Origin: CAVQRC01 sp963715045
GTDB lineage: Bacteria > Planctomycetota > Planctomycetia > Pirellulales > Lacipirellulaceae
NCBI GenBank assembly: GCA_963715045.1
Contig: CAVQRC010000019.1
Coordinates: 1-64,000 of the forward strand
DNA: 64,000 nt
Reading direction: 5' to 3'
A model generated the notes under the pieces. The model saw only the letters and a list, made by a program, of their open reading frames with translations. It was not told the DNA's origin and searched no databases. The translations under genes were made by a program, and so were the position numbers. Below, in pieces: positions 43,836-52,695 of the stretch; the first letter of the stretch is position 1; each line of letters begins with the position of its first letter.

Positions 43836-44624
43836 TCAACGTGAGGTACGGAAGTCACCCGCGGGACGGTGGGCCTCGAACGCCGGTTGCGGTGTGGGAA
43901 CGGAGCCGTCGAACTCGGGCACGGGAATCCACGTTGGAGATCCGAACGTGAACTCCGATTGCTCCTCGGACAGCGGTATCCGACCACCGAGGCGGAGAAT
44001 TGCCACCGGGCGGCCTAACTCGTCGGCAATCATCAGGGGATCGTCGCCGCGGTCGGCTTCGAACCACGTGAGCGAGTCCTTGTCCTGTGACGCAGGGATG
44101 GCCCGATTCGGGTCCTCCACGTAGACCACCCGCGTGATAAACGCGCCGCGGGCAGCCAGACGAAGATCTTCCGCGGTGAACTCGGCCGGGATTGCGAAGC
44201 GGGCTTCCTCACCCGGCGGCGGACTCAAGTGGTCCAACAGCTCGATCGTGGGGAACAGCTCGAGACCCGGTGCGCCCGGAATGGCGCTGATCTTCAAGCG
44301 ATAGACCTGGGCGAGTGAAAGCCCGACCTTCCGCGGTGCTGCTTCCGCCGCCCCGAACGCGTCGCCTTCCAGCAGCGAGATCTGCGACCCGGACGGGCCG
44401 CGGATCTCCACCGGCTGAAATTTTCCGGACAACGGCCCAACGCCCACGAGCCGCTGGCCGCCAATCGCTCCCGGTGGCATGACACCCGCGTGTAGCGGAT
44501 GCACCTGCCGTCCCTGTGCGTAGGCGCCGTTACCGGGCACAGAGACGACAAATACTGCCAATAGCAGTTTGCCGGCGGCTCGGACGCAAGAGCTTGCGTG
44601 CATGGGCGTAAGGACCGTTGTCAT
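43836..44624 (-). CDS. Secreted envelope protein, paralogue of upstream gene
   Basis: 262 residues. Signal peptide (AGKLLLAVFVVSVPGNGAYA). The body shares a block with the neighbour at 44684-45841: YRLKISAIPGAPGLELFPTI against YRLKLTNLPGRPGVELYPTL, and FITRVVYVEDPN against YVTKVIYLPDPE. The two are tandem paralogues. The domain has no name known to me. Its stop meets the start of the DUF11 lipoprotein gene. Confidence 0.75.
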   Translation of the reverse strand: MTTVLTPMHASSCVRAAGKLLLAVFVVSVPGNGAYAQGRQVHPLHAGVMPPGAIGGQRLVGVGPLSGKFQPVEIRGPSGSQISLLEGDAFGAAEAAPRKVGLSLAQVYRLKISAIPGAPGLELFPTIELLDHLSPPPGEEARFAIPAEFTAEDLRLAARGAFITRVVYVEDPNRAIPASQDKDSLTWFEADRGDDPLMIADELGRPVAILRLGGRIPLSEEQSEFTFGSPTWIPVPEFDGSVPTPQPAFEAHRPAGDFRTSR

Positions 44625-44683
44625 GAATTCAGTGAAGCGACTCGAGGAACTTCAGCATTGACCGCGTAAGAGGAATCGAACAA

Positions 44684-45841
44684 CTAGTTGCCGTCGGTGC
44701 AGATCGCACCTCCACTCCCTCCATTGAAGTTGATTGCGGGAGCACGCAGATTGAGCGGCGCCCGATTGACTTCGGAGATATGAACATTGCGTACCGGAGG
44801 CGGATAGTTCATCCCCGGGCGCTGTTTGACCGAGACATGCATCGTCGAGACCGGCGGCGGAATGTCGACACGGGTCTTGTTCTTGATGACGTGACGGGTC
44901 AGGCCGGCCGGTGCTCCGAGCGGAATGTGTGGCGGTCCTGGCAAGCCGATCGGGGTTCCGACGAATGGCATTCCGTATTGCGGACCGTTGACTCCCGAGA
45001 CCACACCCGGCGGTGCCACGGGCGGAGCAAAACCAGCCGTCGGAACGCCCATTGGTCCCCCAGACATTCCGTAACCGCCACCCATGTTCCCGCCGACCGG
45101 GCCATAGCCTGCCGGAAACACATCGCCCTGGTATCCCGCAGGAAGGATTCCTTCGGATCCCATCGACGGGTCGCCGGGAAGTTCCAGGTCCTTGTTGCCG
45201 ACACGGAGGATCGCGAGGATCGAACCGCGGCGGTCGGCTTCTTCGATCGGGTCGACACCCGGGTCGAGTCGTGTGCTCACGAGCGTATCGACGCGAGCGA
45301 GCGCCAGTTCCTGGAACTCCGGATCCGGCAGGTAAATCACCTTGGTCACGTAGTTGCCGCTGAGGACCTGGGCGAAGTCTTCTTCGGTGATCTGCACCGG
45401 GATCGGAGCGTGCGACAGGTAAGCGTCGGTCCGCGGCGTGGCCGGTCCGACTTCGAGCGTCGGATAGAGTTCAACTCCTGGCCTTCCGGGCAGATTCGTC
45501 AATTTGAGTCGATAGATGGCTCCCTGCGGGAAGTTCTGGCGACCCGGCACGACGAGCGGCTGAGCGTCGAAAAGGCCCTGCCCGCTGACGTCCCAGCGGA
45601 TCTGCATCCCATTGGAGCCGACAAACGCGACCTGCGAAGTGGGGGTGAATGCGGGACCGCAAGCGTTCCCTCCCCCGACATAGCTGGCTGGAATCACTCC
45701 CGGCCCTGGGCCTCCGACGCCCGGCCCCGGGTGCATCAGCCGCTCGGCCGGTGGAAGGTTATGCGCGACCGGCCCGTGGCATCCAGCCAGCAGGCCGCAC
45801 GCTAGCAAGCCACACGCCAGGTTGCAAAGCGTAGTTCTCAT
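44684..45841 (-). CDS. Envelope lipoprotein with Gly/Pro-rich tail, first gene of operon
   Basis: ATG 45841 gives RTTLCNLACGLLACGLLAGC, a lipobox ending at Cys21. The N-terminal half carries the block shared with the next gene (IRWDVSGQGLFDAQPLVVPG; YRLKLTNLPGRPGVELYPTL; GNYVTKVIYLPDPE). The C-terminal half is Gly/Pro/Met-rich (GYGPVGGNMGGGYGMSGGPM). 385 residues, lipid-anchored. Same domain pattern is widespread in planctomycete envelopes, function unknown. Confidence 0.78.
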   Translation of the reverse strand: MRTTLCNLACGLLACGLLAGCHGPVAHNLPPAERLMHPGPGVGGPGPGVIPASYVGGGNACGPAFTPTSQVAFVGSNGMQIRWDVSGQGLFDAQPLVVPGRQNFPQGAIYRLKLTNLPGRPGVELYPTLEVGPATPRTDAYLSHAPIPVQITEEDFAQVLSGNYVTKVIYLPDPEFQELALARVDTLVSTRLDPGVDPIEEADRRGSILAILRVGNKDLELPGDPSMGSEGILPAGYQGDVFPAGYGPVGGNMGGGYGMSGGPMGVPTAGFAPPVAPPGVVSGVNGPQYGMPFVGTPIGLPGPPHIPLGAPAGLTRHVIKNKTRVDIPPPVSTMHVSVKQRPGMNYPPPVRNVHISEVNRAPLNLRAPAINFNGGSGGAICTDGN

Positions 45842-46071
45842 TGGGTCCCCCCCGTGGAAAAGTTGGACGATGATACGAAGCATCGTCGGCAGGTCGTGGC
45901 GGGCCGCATCCCTGCGGCACAACTCGTGGTTCTCAGCGGGCGAACGCCGGCAGCACCCAATCGCGACGAAATCTCTTTCGTCATGCCAGCCAGCATCGCG
46001 TATCGTTGCCAGATCAAGTTCATGAAGTGACGTGGACCTTTGCAGCGTTGGCAACCTAGAATCACGCCCGC

Positions 46072-47289
46072 TTGACGTTTCCCAAATTGCCGAAAGCAGA
46101 TCGCTCTTCTGAGACGACGACACGCAATTTCGGCGCGGTCGCTCTGTCGAGGCAAATCCGTCTGAGTGTTAGGTCGGTTTGGCATAACGTGAATCTTTGG
46201 AAAATCCAGCAAAACCGACAGGCAGGGGCCAGCTTGCGCCGTTTGACGTCGCGTCGGGTGACCAACCCGGCGGGTGCGATTCGTGCGACGACAGCTGCCA
46301 ATGAGCCGCAGCCCACGGCAAGACGGGGCTTCGCGGACGTCGTGGCCAGATTGATCGAGCAGCTGCGAGTGTGGCTGAGAGCCTGTGTCCGAAACGCCTG
46401 GATCGCGGCTGCTGTGCTAGCGTGGCTCGCCGCTTCACATGCCTGCCAGGCCCAGAACGGGGCCGGACCTCCGACGGCCACATTGACACCTCCGGCTGTC
46501 ACCAGGCCACCCGCGTCTGCCGGGAGTGTTACTCGCCGCCAGTCCTCCAGACCTGGCAACCGCCTATTGCTTCAGGCACTTTCGACGCTGGAATTGCGAC
46601 GCGCCGTGTTTTCCCGGGTGAGCCATCAAATGCACTTCAACGGCTTCGAACTGGTCGGCTCAGGAAAGTACTGGCAGCTTGCCAGCGGTGGAGTTCGGCG
46701 AAGCCGCCTGGAACTGCGGACGCAGGTTTCCGGCCACACGAGCAGCATTCTGCGTGTCACCGACGGGCGCTACCTGTGGTCGGAGACGACGCTACCGAGC
46801 GGGGTTCGCGTGGAGCGAGTGGACTTGAAAGCGTACCGGGCGGCGGCTGGCGAGCTGGTCGCACTGGAGCCCCTGCATCTTGGCGGTCTGCTTCGCCTAC
46901 TGATGACTCTGAACGATTTCTACGATTTCACAGCGCCTCGACTGGCCGAGATCGACCGGACGCCGCTCTACGTGATCGAAGGGTCCTTAACGGACGCCGC
47001 GCTGGCAAAGCTCTCGGTGGCGGCCGACGAAGAGCTCACGATTCCGCTGAGGGTGATTGTCGCCGTCGGGAGAGAGGGTGACTATTTCCCCCGCCTGGTG
47101 GAGTTCTACGTGGCCGCTGACCGGGAAGCCGCCCGCCAACTATCGCGTCCCACGCTGACGATGAGGTGGTCCGATATCAGATTCAATGAGTTCATCGATC
47201 CCGGCAGGTTCATCTACGCCCCCCAGGACGATTGGGAAGACGTGACGGAGGTTTTGATTCAGAAAGCGACGGGGAAGAGCGGGGAGTGA
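46072..47289 (+). CDS. Exported protein, LolA-like body, unknown function
   Basis: Up to 405 residues. A hydrophobic segment lies at about 105-127 (RNAWIAAAVLAWLAASHACQ) with a likely signal cleavage after it, so the real start is probably well downstream of 46072. The body FNGFELVGSGKYWQLASGG, RVTDGRYLWSETTLPSGVRV and LYVIEGSL resembles the beta fold of LolA/outer-membrane-type carrier proteins. Not assigned to a named family. A heptamer repeat begins 9 bp after its stop. Confidence 0.65.
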   Translation: MTFPKLPKADRSSETTTRNFGAVALSRQIRLSVRSVWHNVNLWKIQQNRQAGASLRRLTSRRVTNPAGAIRATTAANEPQPTARRGFADVVARLIEQLRVWLRACVRNAWIAAAVLAWLAASHACQAQNGAGPPTATLTPPAVTRPPASAGSVTRRQSSRPGNRLLLQALSTLELRRAVFSRVSHQMHFNGFELVGSGKYWQLASGGVRRSRLELRTQVSGHTSSILRVTDGRYLWSETTLPSGVRVERVDLKAYRAAAGELVALEPLHLGGLLRLLMTLNDFYDFTAPRLAEIDRTPLYVIEGSLTDAALAKLSVAADEELTIPLRVIVAVGREGDYFPRLVEFYVAADREAARQLSRPTLTMRWSDIRFNEFIDPGRFIYAPQDDWEDVTEVLIQKATGKSGE

Positions 47290-47297
47290 GGAGGGTG

Positions 47298-47389
47298 CAG
47301 GCTGGAGGCTGGAGGCTGGAGGCTGGTGGAGGCTGGAGGCTGGAGGCTGGAGGCTGGAGGGTGCAGGCTGGAGGCTGGAGGCTGGAGGA
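47298..47389 (+). repeat. Heptamer tandem repeat (AGGCTGG), downstream of exported-protein stop
   Basis: About twelve copies of AGGCTGG with two GGTGC/GTGGA interruptions, starting 9 bp after the stop at 47289, in the same direction as the gene. The other locus (15261-15330) has the same unit and relation to its gene. Confidence 0.9.
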
Positions 47390-47432
47390 TTCAGGGTAGA
47401 GGGTGGATTGGCGTTGGTGGCGGGAGTCACGC

Positions 47433-48944
47433 TTACAGGTCGGTGTTGACCGTGATCTGGCGGGCGTCGCCGATGGCCTGAGTCACGCGAAGCGTGACGT
47501 CTCCGAGGTCACTGTCCTGCTCGACCGCCTCGACAGCGCGGCGGAACTCCGACGGCGTGGCCACGCGACGCTCGCCCACGTGGCTGACGAACGTGTTTTC
47601 GCGAACGCCGCTTTTCCAGGCAGGGCTGTCTCGCTCGACGCTGCGGACCAAGACGCAACCGAGCGGATCGATCGCTGCCGAATTGAGGAGATCGGAGTAA
47701 TTCTCCACGGCCGTGGAGTAGTCGACCTGAATCCCCCGCCATCCCTCGGGTGGCTGGCTGACATAGCTGCCCGGGACAATGCTGCTCTTGGAGAGCGGAA
47801 CAGCGACGGTGAGCGTTTCTGCAGCGCGTCGATAGCGGATCGCGACGATCGCCTGGGGCGGTTGTCGGGCAATGTGCAGCAGAAGACTGTCAAAGTCGTA
47901 AATGGGCTGATCGGCAACGTGCGTGATCCGGTCGTCGCGGCGTAGTCCGGCTTCAAAAGCGGGCGTGCCGGCGAGCGTGTTGCGAATGACCATCCCGTGC
48001 TCACCGGCACGGAGCGGCAATTCGTCCGCCGGGCCCACGCCCAGGAAGCCGTACTCGACTTCGCGTCCCTGCCGCAGGGCTTCGACCGCACGACGGAAAA
48101 AGTTGTCAATCGGGATTGCGTATCCCGCGGCCGCGTCGTAGCCCGCCGTGGCTGCCAGCGTCGTGGTGAGGCCAATCATCTCCCCACGGAGATTGATCAG
48201 CGGACCTCCTTCGGTACCCAGGTTGAGCTTGGCGTCGGTCTGCACCAGTGAGCCGAACTCGTGGATGGTTCGCTGGGCCACATTGCGCGAAGTGGCTTTC
48301 CTGCCGATGTTGGAGATGATCCCCCAACTGGCCGAAGGTTGGCCGTCGCGTGCGATTGCGTGCGGGTTCCCCAACGCGATCGCGAATTGACCTCGGCGAA
48401 GTTCGCTAGGGCTGGCAAAGCGAATGGGCGCGAGGCCGCTGTCGCGGATTTGCAGGACGGCGAGTCCGCTGCGGGCGTCCGCGGCGATCAGCTTGGCAGG
48501 ACGTGCGCGACGATCGGTCAGCGTGACCCAATGGCTGTCGTCGGGTCGAACGACCTCAAAACTCGTGAGGATCAGGCCTGCTTCGCCGATGATGACGCCG
48601 GCGCCGTCGGCCGCTGCGATGAAATCGGCGGAGGTCGGATCGAGCGGTTCGGGCCGGCGGCGGAAGTTGCGGAGCGGATCGGGGCGGGGTGTAAGGATTT
48701 GCAGCTCGGAATTACTGCTGCTGACCCGCCAGACGGCGACGACGGAATTCTCGGCGGCCGAGATGGCATCGATGATCGCTTCTTCGACGGCGACCGCTGT
48801 GGCACGTGGTTCGACGGGCTGGGCAAGGGCCGTCGGTTGAAGACCGCACAGCATGGAGAGCAACACCGCAACCGGGCCGCGGCCATGCAAACATCGCACG
48901 ACAGCGACGCGTGTCGTGCGATGGGTAGAAGAAGTCGTAGTCAT
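47433..48944 (-). CDS. Catalytically dead HtrA/S1C-type protease with two PDZ domains
   Basis: ATG 48944 gives a signal peptide (GPVAVLLSMLCGLQPTALAQ). The protease fold is recognisable: GAGVIIGEAGLILTSFEVV, DARSGLAVLQI, QFAIALGNPHAI, LVQTDAKLNLGTEGGPLINL. In active HtrA these read NNHVV, DP..DLAVL and GNSGGPL; here the His, Asp and Ser are Glu, Gly and Glu. All three triad residues are gone. Two PDZ domains follow (YGFLGVGPADELP...; GIQVDYSTAVENYS...) . A chaperone-like or adaptor role is inferred. It lies 40 bp after recA on the same strand. Confidence 0.9.
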   Translation of the reverse strand: MTTTSSTHRTTRVAVVRCLHGRGPVAVLLSMLCGLQPTALAQPVEPRATAVAVEEAIIDAISAAENSVVAVWRVSSSNSELQILTPRPDPLRNFRRRPEPLDPTSADFIAAADGAGVIIGEAGLILTSFEVVRPDDSHWVTLTDRRARPAKLIAADARSGLAVLQIRDSGLAPIRFASPSELRRGQFAIALGNPHAIARDGQPSASWGIISNIGRKATSRNVAQRTIHEFGSLVQTDAKLNLGTEGGPLINLRGEMIGLTTTLAATAGYDAAAGYAIPIDNFFRRAVEALRQGREVEYGFLGVGPADELPLRAGEHGMVIRNTLAGTPAFEAGLRRDDRITHVADQPIYDFDSLLLHIARQPPQAIVAIRYRRAAETLTVAVPLSKSSIVPGSYVSQPPEGWRGIQVDYSTAVENYSDLLNSAAIDPLGCVLVRSVERDSPAWKSGVRENTFVSHVGERRVATPSEFRRAVEAVEQDSDLGDVTLRVTQAIGDARQITVNTDL

Positions 48945-48984
48945 AGGCGACGTGGGACGTGCCGACCGCGAATCGTGCCCGCGG

Positions 48985-50328
48985 TCAGCTGCTTGCGGGT
49001 TGTCCGTTGGATTCAGCCGTCGCTTCCTCCGGTCCGCTGGCAACCAGAATCTTCTTGCGGATTTCGCTAGCGATTTCGGGTGATTCCCGGAGGAACTCGC
49101 GTGCCTTTTCCCTTCCCTGGCCGAGTTGAAGTTCACCGTAACGAAGCCAGGAACCGCTCCGGGAGAGGACCCGATGCTCGAGTCCCATGTCCAGCAGATC
49201 GCCTTCGTAGCTGATGCCCTCGGTGTGCATCATATCAAATTCGGCGACGCGGAACGGGGGAGCGACCTTGTTCTTGACCACCTTAGCGCGGACGCGTTGG
49301 CCGACAACGTCTTCACCATCTTTAAGCTGACTGATCCGGCGAACATCGACTCGACACGAGGAGTAGAACTTCAGGGCCCGGCCACCGGGGGTGGTTTCGG
49401 GACTGCCGAACATGACGCCGATCTTTTCCCGAATCTGATTGATGAAGATCACCGAAGTGCGGGTCTTGGAGATGGCTCCGGTGAGTTTCCGCATGGCCTG
49501 GCTCATCAGGCGGGCCTGCAAGCCGACGTGGCTGTCGCCGATCTCTCCTTCGAGCTCCTTTTTCGGCACGAGTGCGGCGACCGAATCGATCACAATGACG
49601 TCGACGGCATTGGATTTAATGAGCAGCTCGGTGATGTTCATCGCCTCTTCGCCGCTGCCGGGCTGACTGACAAGGAGTGCTTCGAGGTCCACACCGAGTT
49701 TCTTGGCCCAGGAGGGGTCGAGGGCGTGTTCGGCGTCGATGAACGCCGCAATCCCGCCGGCCTTCTGGGCTTCGGCGATCACATGAAGGGCGAGGGTCGT
49801 TTTTCCACTCGACTCGGGTCCATAGACCTCGATGATCCGACCTCGAGGGATTCCCTGCCCTCCCAGAGCGACGTCGAGGGCCAGGCTGCCGGTGGAAATG
49901 CCTTCAATCTTGGGGGTGGCGTCGGCCCCGAGCGGCATAATGGCCCCTTCGCCGAATTCGCGTTCGATCTGGGCGAGGGCGTTCTTGAGCTGGGGCTGAT
50001 TCAGGCCGGCCGACCGATCTGTGGCGGTTGGGCTTTTTTTACCACCTCGGGTTGCCTTTCCTTTCTTCGACATACTTCCCTTCTTTGCCAGATTGGCGGT
50101 TTGGTGGCTGGGTTTCGAATCGGCATTTGCGGTGGCGTTTTTGGCTGCAGCCGTTCTGGCATCGGTACGCGTTTCGACTTTGTCCGCCGAGGGAGTTGCT
50201 GAGGCTGACTTCGCCACCGTCGTGGGGTTGGTGTCCGCGGTTGGCTTGGTCACCGCAGGTGGGCTGGGGGCGTCCTTGCGGTCTCGGGCTGGAGCGAGTT
50301 TCGGAGCCGCGGTTGTGTCTGTGATCAT
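48985..50328 (-). CDS. recA: RecA recombinase with N-terminal low-complexity extension
   Basis: ATG 50328 has AAAGGG upstream. Residues from about 125: GPESSGKTTLALHV (Walker A), VIVIDSVAALVPKKELEG (Walker B), SVIFINQIREKIGVMFGSPE and GGRALKFYSSCRVDVRR are diagnostic. RecA catalyses strand exchange and LexA cleavage. About 84 residues before the core are Ala/Thr/Lys/Pro-rich with few Arg or Cys, so the extension looks truly coded, unlike chance high-GC frames. An internal ATG at 50076 (MSKKGKATRGGKK) would give a normal 363-residue protein and is the main alternative. Confidence 0.95.
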   Translation of the reverse strand: MITDTTAAPKLAPARDRKDAPSPPAVTKPTADTNPTTVAKSASATPSADKVETRTDARTAAAKNATANADSKPSHQTANLAKKGSMSKKGKATRGGKKSPTATDRSAGLNQPQLKNALAQIEREFGEGAIMPLGADATPKIEGISTGSLALDVALGGQGIPRGRIIEVYGPESSGKTTLALHVIAEAQKAGGIAAFIDAEHALDPSWAKKLGVDLEALLVSQPGSGEEAMNITELLIKSNAVDVIVIDSVAALVPKKELEGEIGDSHVGLQARLMSQAMRKLTGAISKTRTSVIFINQIREKIGVMFGSPETTPGGRALKFYSSCRVDVRRISQLKDGEDVVGQRVRAKVVKNKVAPPFRVAEFDMMHTEGISYEGDLLDMGLEHRVLSRSGSWLRYGELQLGQGREKAREFLRESPEIASEIRKKILVASGPEEATAESNGQPASS

Positions 50329-51378
50329 TTGTTTCAACCCTTTATCCTAAAGAAACTTGCGGTCTGCAAGCGGCTCGCTGGCGAGGGTCTCGAAGAGCAG
50401 GCCTGGGAAGGCGAATCGTTCGAAATCTGCAGGGGCGAAGGCCGCGAATGTGAATGAAACGATTAGGGGATTTGAGTAGGAGGTATGCAGGAGCTATCGA
50501 GTGGGGACTTGTAGTATGCGGATGTTCATTAATGTGTACGGGCGAATACTATATCGGTGTTCACCTAGGTGGACAAGAGCGTTTGTTGAAGATTGGGTCG
50601 AAGGGCCCGCGGGGGAGTGCCATCGCGAGCCAATCCGCGGGTATTCACCGGAACGCGTCGCGGCGTGTCGCACATCCGAGCCGTCCCCCGGCAAAGCCCT
50701 CGTTGTTCTACACAAGTGCTCGCTCGCACCCGCGCATTTACTGGAGCCCCCGGCTGGGCCCCCGAAAATGTGAGTTTTTGGCGGGCGTTTTGCGATTGCT
50801 GCGTCGATTCAACCGGTTCCGCTTGATCGCATCTGGGGTGCGTCTTGGACCGCAACCAGACCCCCGCGAGCCTGGGGACGCTCGATAGGTCGCGCAGGGC
50901 GCTGAGCACGTTGAGAAATCGCGGCGCGGCGAACAGCTGCGAAGCAGCTGATCAACGCGCCGCGTATCCTCCGTGTGACTGGTTCGGCGGAACAAAAACG
51001 GGACAAAAACCCCCTACCGATTTTCGGGGGCTCCGGTTGGATCGTAGCCGCCGCGGACTGCCGCAGATGTGTAGAACAACCAGGGCTCTGCCGGGGGACG
51101 CGGCGGAATCACCCCTTCGCGGCTTTCGTACGGAATACTCCGCGAAGCGCGACTTGTACGGGCGGCTTCGAACGAGCGAAGTCGCCGTTTGAGCGGATCA
51201 ACGACGTCGACGGTCCACTCCAGACCCAGCTTTGAACGCACCATGGCACCGTCGCGGCACGTCCCGCATCCGAGTTATCCCGCCGAAAAGCGGAAGGCCG
51301 AGGGTTTCGGCAGCTCCATCCCCCGGCAAAGCCGGAGGCTCCGCATCCTATGCCGTGGCAATCAATGGACGCGTAGCG
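50329..51378. other. Repeat-rich intergenic region upstream of recA
   Basis: About 1 kb with no believable gene. It contains the diverged inverted pair described separately and a third related block near 51250-51350 (CATCCGAG, CCCCCGGCAAAGCC). It should include the recA promoter; no LexA-type site was recognised. Confidence 0.5.
50676..51106. repeat. Diverged inverted repeat pair
   Basis: Arms at 50676-50719 and 51063-51106 are reverse complements at about 37 of 44 positions (shared TCCCCCGGCA.AGCCCT and GTTGTTCTACACA). The similarity extends outward of these arms to GGAGCCCCCGAAAAT (about 50741 and 51025). About 340 bp of unrelated DNA lies between. Arms may be two copies of one dispersed element in opposite directions. 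Confidence 0.75.
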
Positions 51379-52542
51379 TCAGAGACCGGGCCATTGGCTG
51401 TCGACGATCGGTGTCAGCTGGAGTCTGGTTGGATCGAGTTCGACGTGGCGAATTCGTTCCCGCCGCCATGTATAGGTGATGTGGACGTGGCCGTCGCGGC
51501 TCTGAATCACGGCAGGATACGAGTACTCGCCAGGTGAATTCTCGAGGACCAGAGCGGCCTGCCAGTTCTTACCGCCGGGGCTGATGGCGACGTTGAGCAT
51601 TTCTCGGCCGCGTGGCGACGGGCCGCGGCGATGCGTGTGGTTGTAGACGAGAAGCTGACGGCCGTCGGCGAGCGTCACGGCATCGGTCCCTGAGTTCGGA
51701 TTGGGAAGCCCGGTGGATGAAAACTCGGACCAGTTCTCGCCGCCATCGTCGGACCACGTCTGCCACAGGTCGCCATTTCCATTCCGGTTGCGGCACAGCA
51801 GCTGCAGCTTTCCGTCCGGGTAGGTCAGCAAGCTGGGTTGAATCGCGCCGACTTCCCTGCCGTCGTTGAGGGGGCCGATGCTACGGAAGGTCTGGGCCAG
51901 GTCCCGCGTGACCTCGAGATGGACACGCCATCCATCGTCTTCGCTGCTCGAGGGGCACCAGATCGACCCGTCCTTCAATTGCACAGGTTTGTTCTTCACC
52001 GGACCGATCCCGTGGTCGGGCAGCCGCCGTCGGTCCTGCCAGGTCTTGCCGTCATCGTGCGAGATCATCATTTCGCCCCACCAGTTCGACGGTGTCGGGC
52101 CAACCTTGAAGAACAGCATCAGGGGACCCGTGCGAGGCTGAAACAGGACCGGGTTCCAGGTGGGCAGGCGATCGCCGTCGGGTTGCTCACCCGTGGCGAC
52201 TTCGACCGGCGTCGACCACTTCCCATCGACGCGGCGACTCACCCAGATCCCGACGTCCGGGTGTTTCTCTTCGGTCCCGCCGAACCACGAGGCCACCAGC
52301 GTACCGGCCGCAGTCTCGACGATCGTCGAGGCGTGGCATTCAGGGAACGGTGCTGTTTCATAAATGAACTCGCGGGTCTGCATGGCTTCCGGAAGCGGAT
52401 TCTCGGCGGCGGGGGACAGCGAAGGGAAAACGACGATCAGAACCAGGCCGGCCCGTATCGCGTGGCGGGAGTGCAGGCCCTGGCAAGGGATTCGTCGGGA
52501 GCTGGTACCTGTCGTGGCGTCACCGGGTTGCGTTTGCATCAT
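51379..52542 (-). CDS. Secreted sialidase-like BNR-repeat protein
   Basis: Signal peptide (AIRAGLVLIVVFPSLSPAAE). The body has Asp-box motifs SHDDGKTWQDRR and SDDGGENWSEFS and the leading FPECHASTIVETAAGTLVAS, matching the large planctomycete 'exo-alpha-sialidase' family (GH33-like six-blade propeller). 387 residues. Cleavage of sialic acid-like sugars is possible but the catalytic Tyr/Glu were not confirmed. It fits a polysaccharide-degrading surface toolkit. Confidence 0.85.
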   Translation of the reverse strand: MMQTQPGDATTGTSSRRIPCQGLHSRHAIRAGLVLIVVFPSLSPAAENPLPEAMQTREFIYETAPFPECHASTIVETAAGTLVASWFGGTEEKHPDVGIWVSRRVDGKWSTPVEVATGEQPDGDRLPTWNPVLFQPRTGPLMLFFKVGPTPSNWWGEMMISHDDGKTWQDRRRLPDHGIGPVKNKPVQLKDGSIWCPSSSEDDGWRVHLEVTRDLAQTFRSIGPLNDGREVGAIQPSLLTYPDGKLQLLCRNRNGNGDLWQTWSDDGGENWSEFSSTGLPNPNSGTDAVTLADGRQLLVYNHTHRRGPSPRGREMLNVAISPGGKNWQAALVLENSPGEYSYPAVIQSRDGHVHITYTWRRERIRHVELDPTRLQLTPIVDSQWPGL

Positions 52543-52695
52543 CGGGTCCTGGAATTCGAGGCATGCTGCGGGTGGTTGTTGCGGAGTGCGGCGAGGGTGT
52601 TCATGTGTCTATTCCCTCCGAGCAACGTGTGTCAACGGGTATGATGAGAGCCGCCGGAAAAAACCGCGGAATTCTCAGCTTGGGGAGACAGGTCG

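Noticed and set aside
48964..48986. Terminator between recA and the HtrA-like gene
   Set aside because: A 7-bp stem (GACCGCG/CGCGGTC) exists but no T tract follows in the recA direction.
50454..50909. Small genes in the gap upstream of recA
   Set aside because: Frames on both strands are Arg/Ser-rich and coincide with the repeat arms; no domain or ribosome site.
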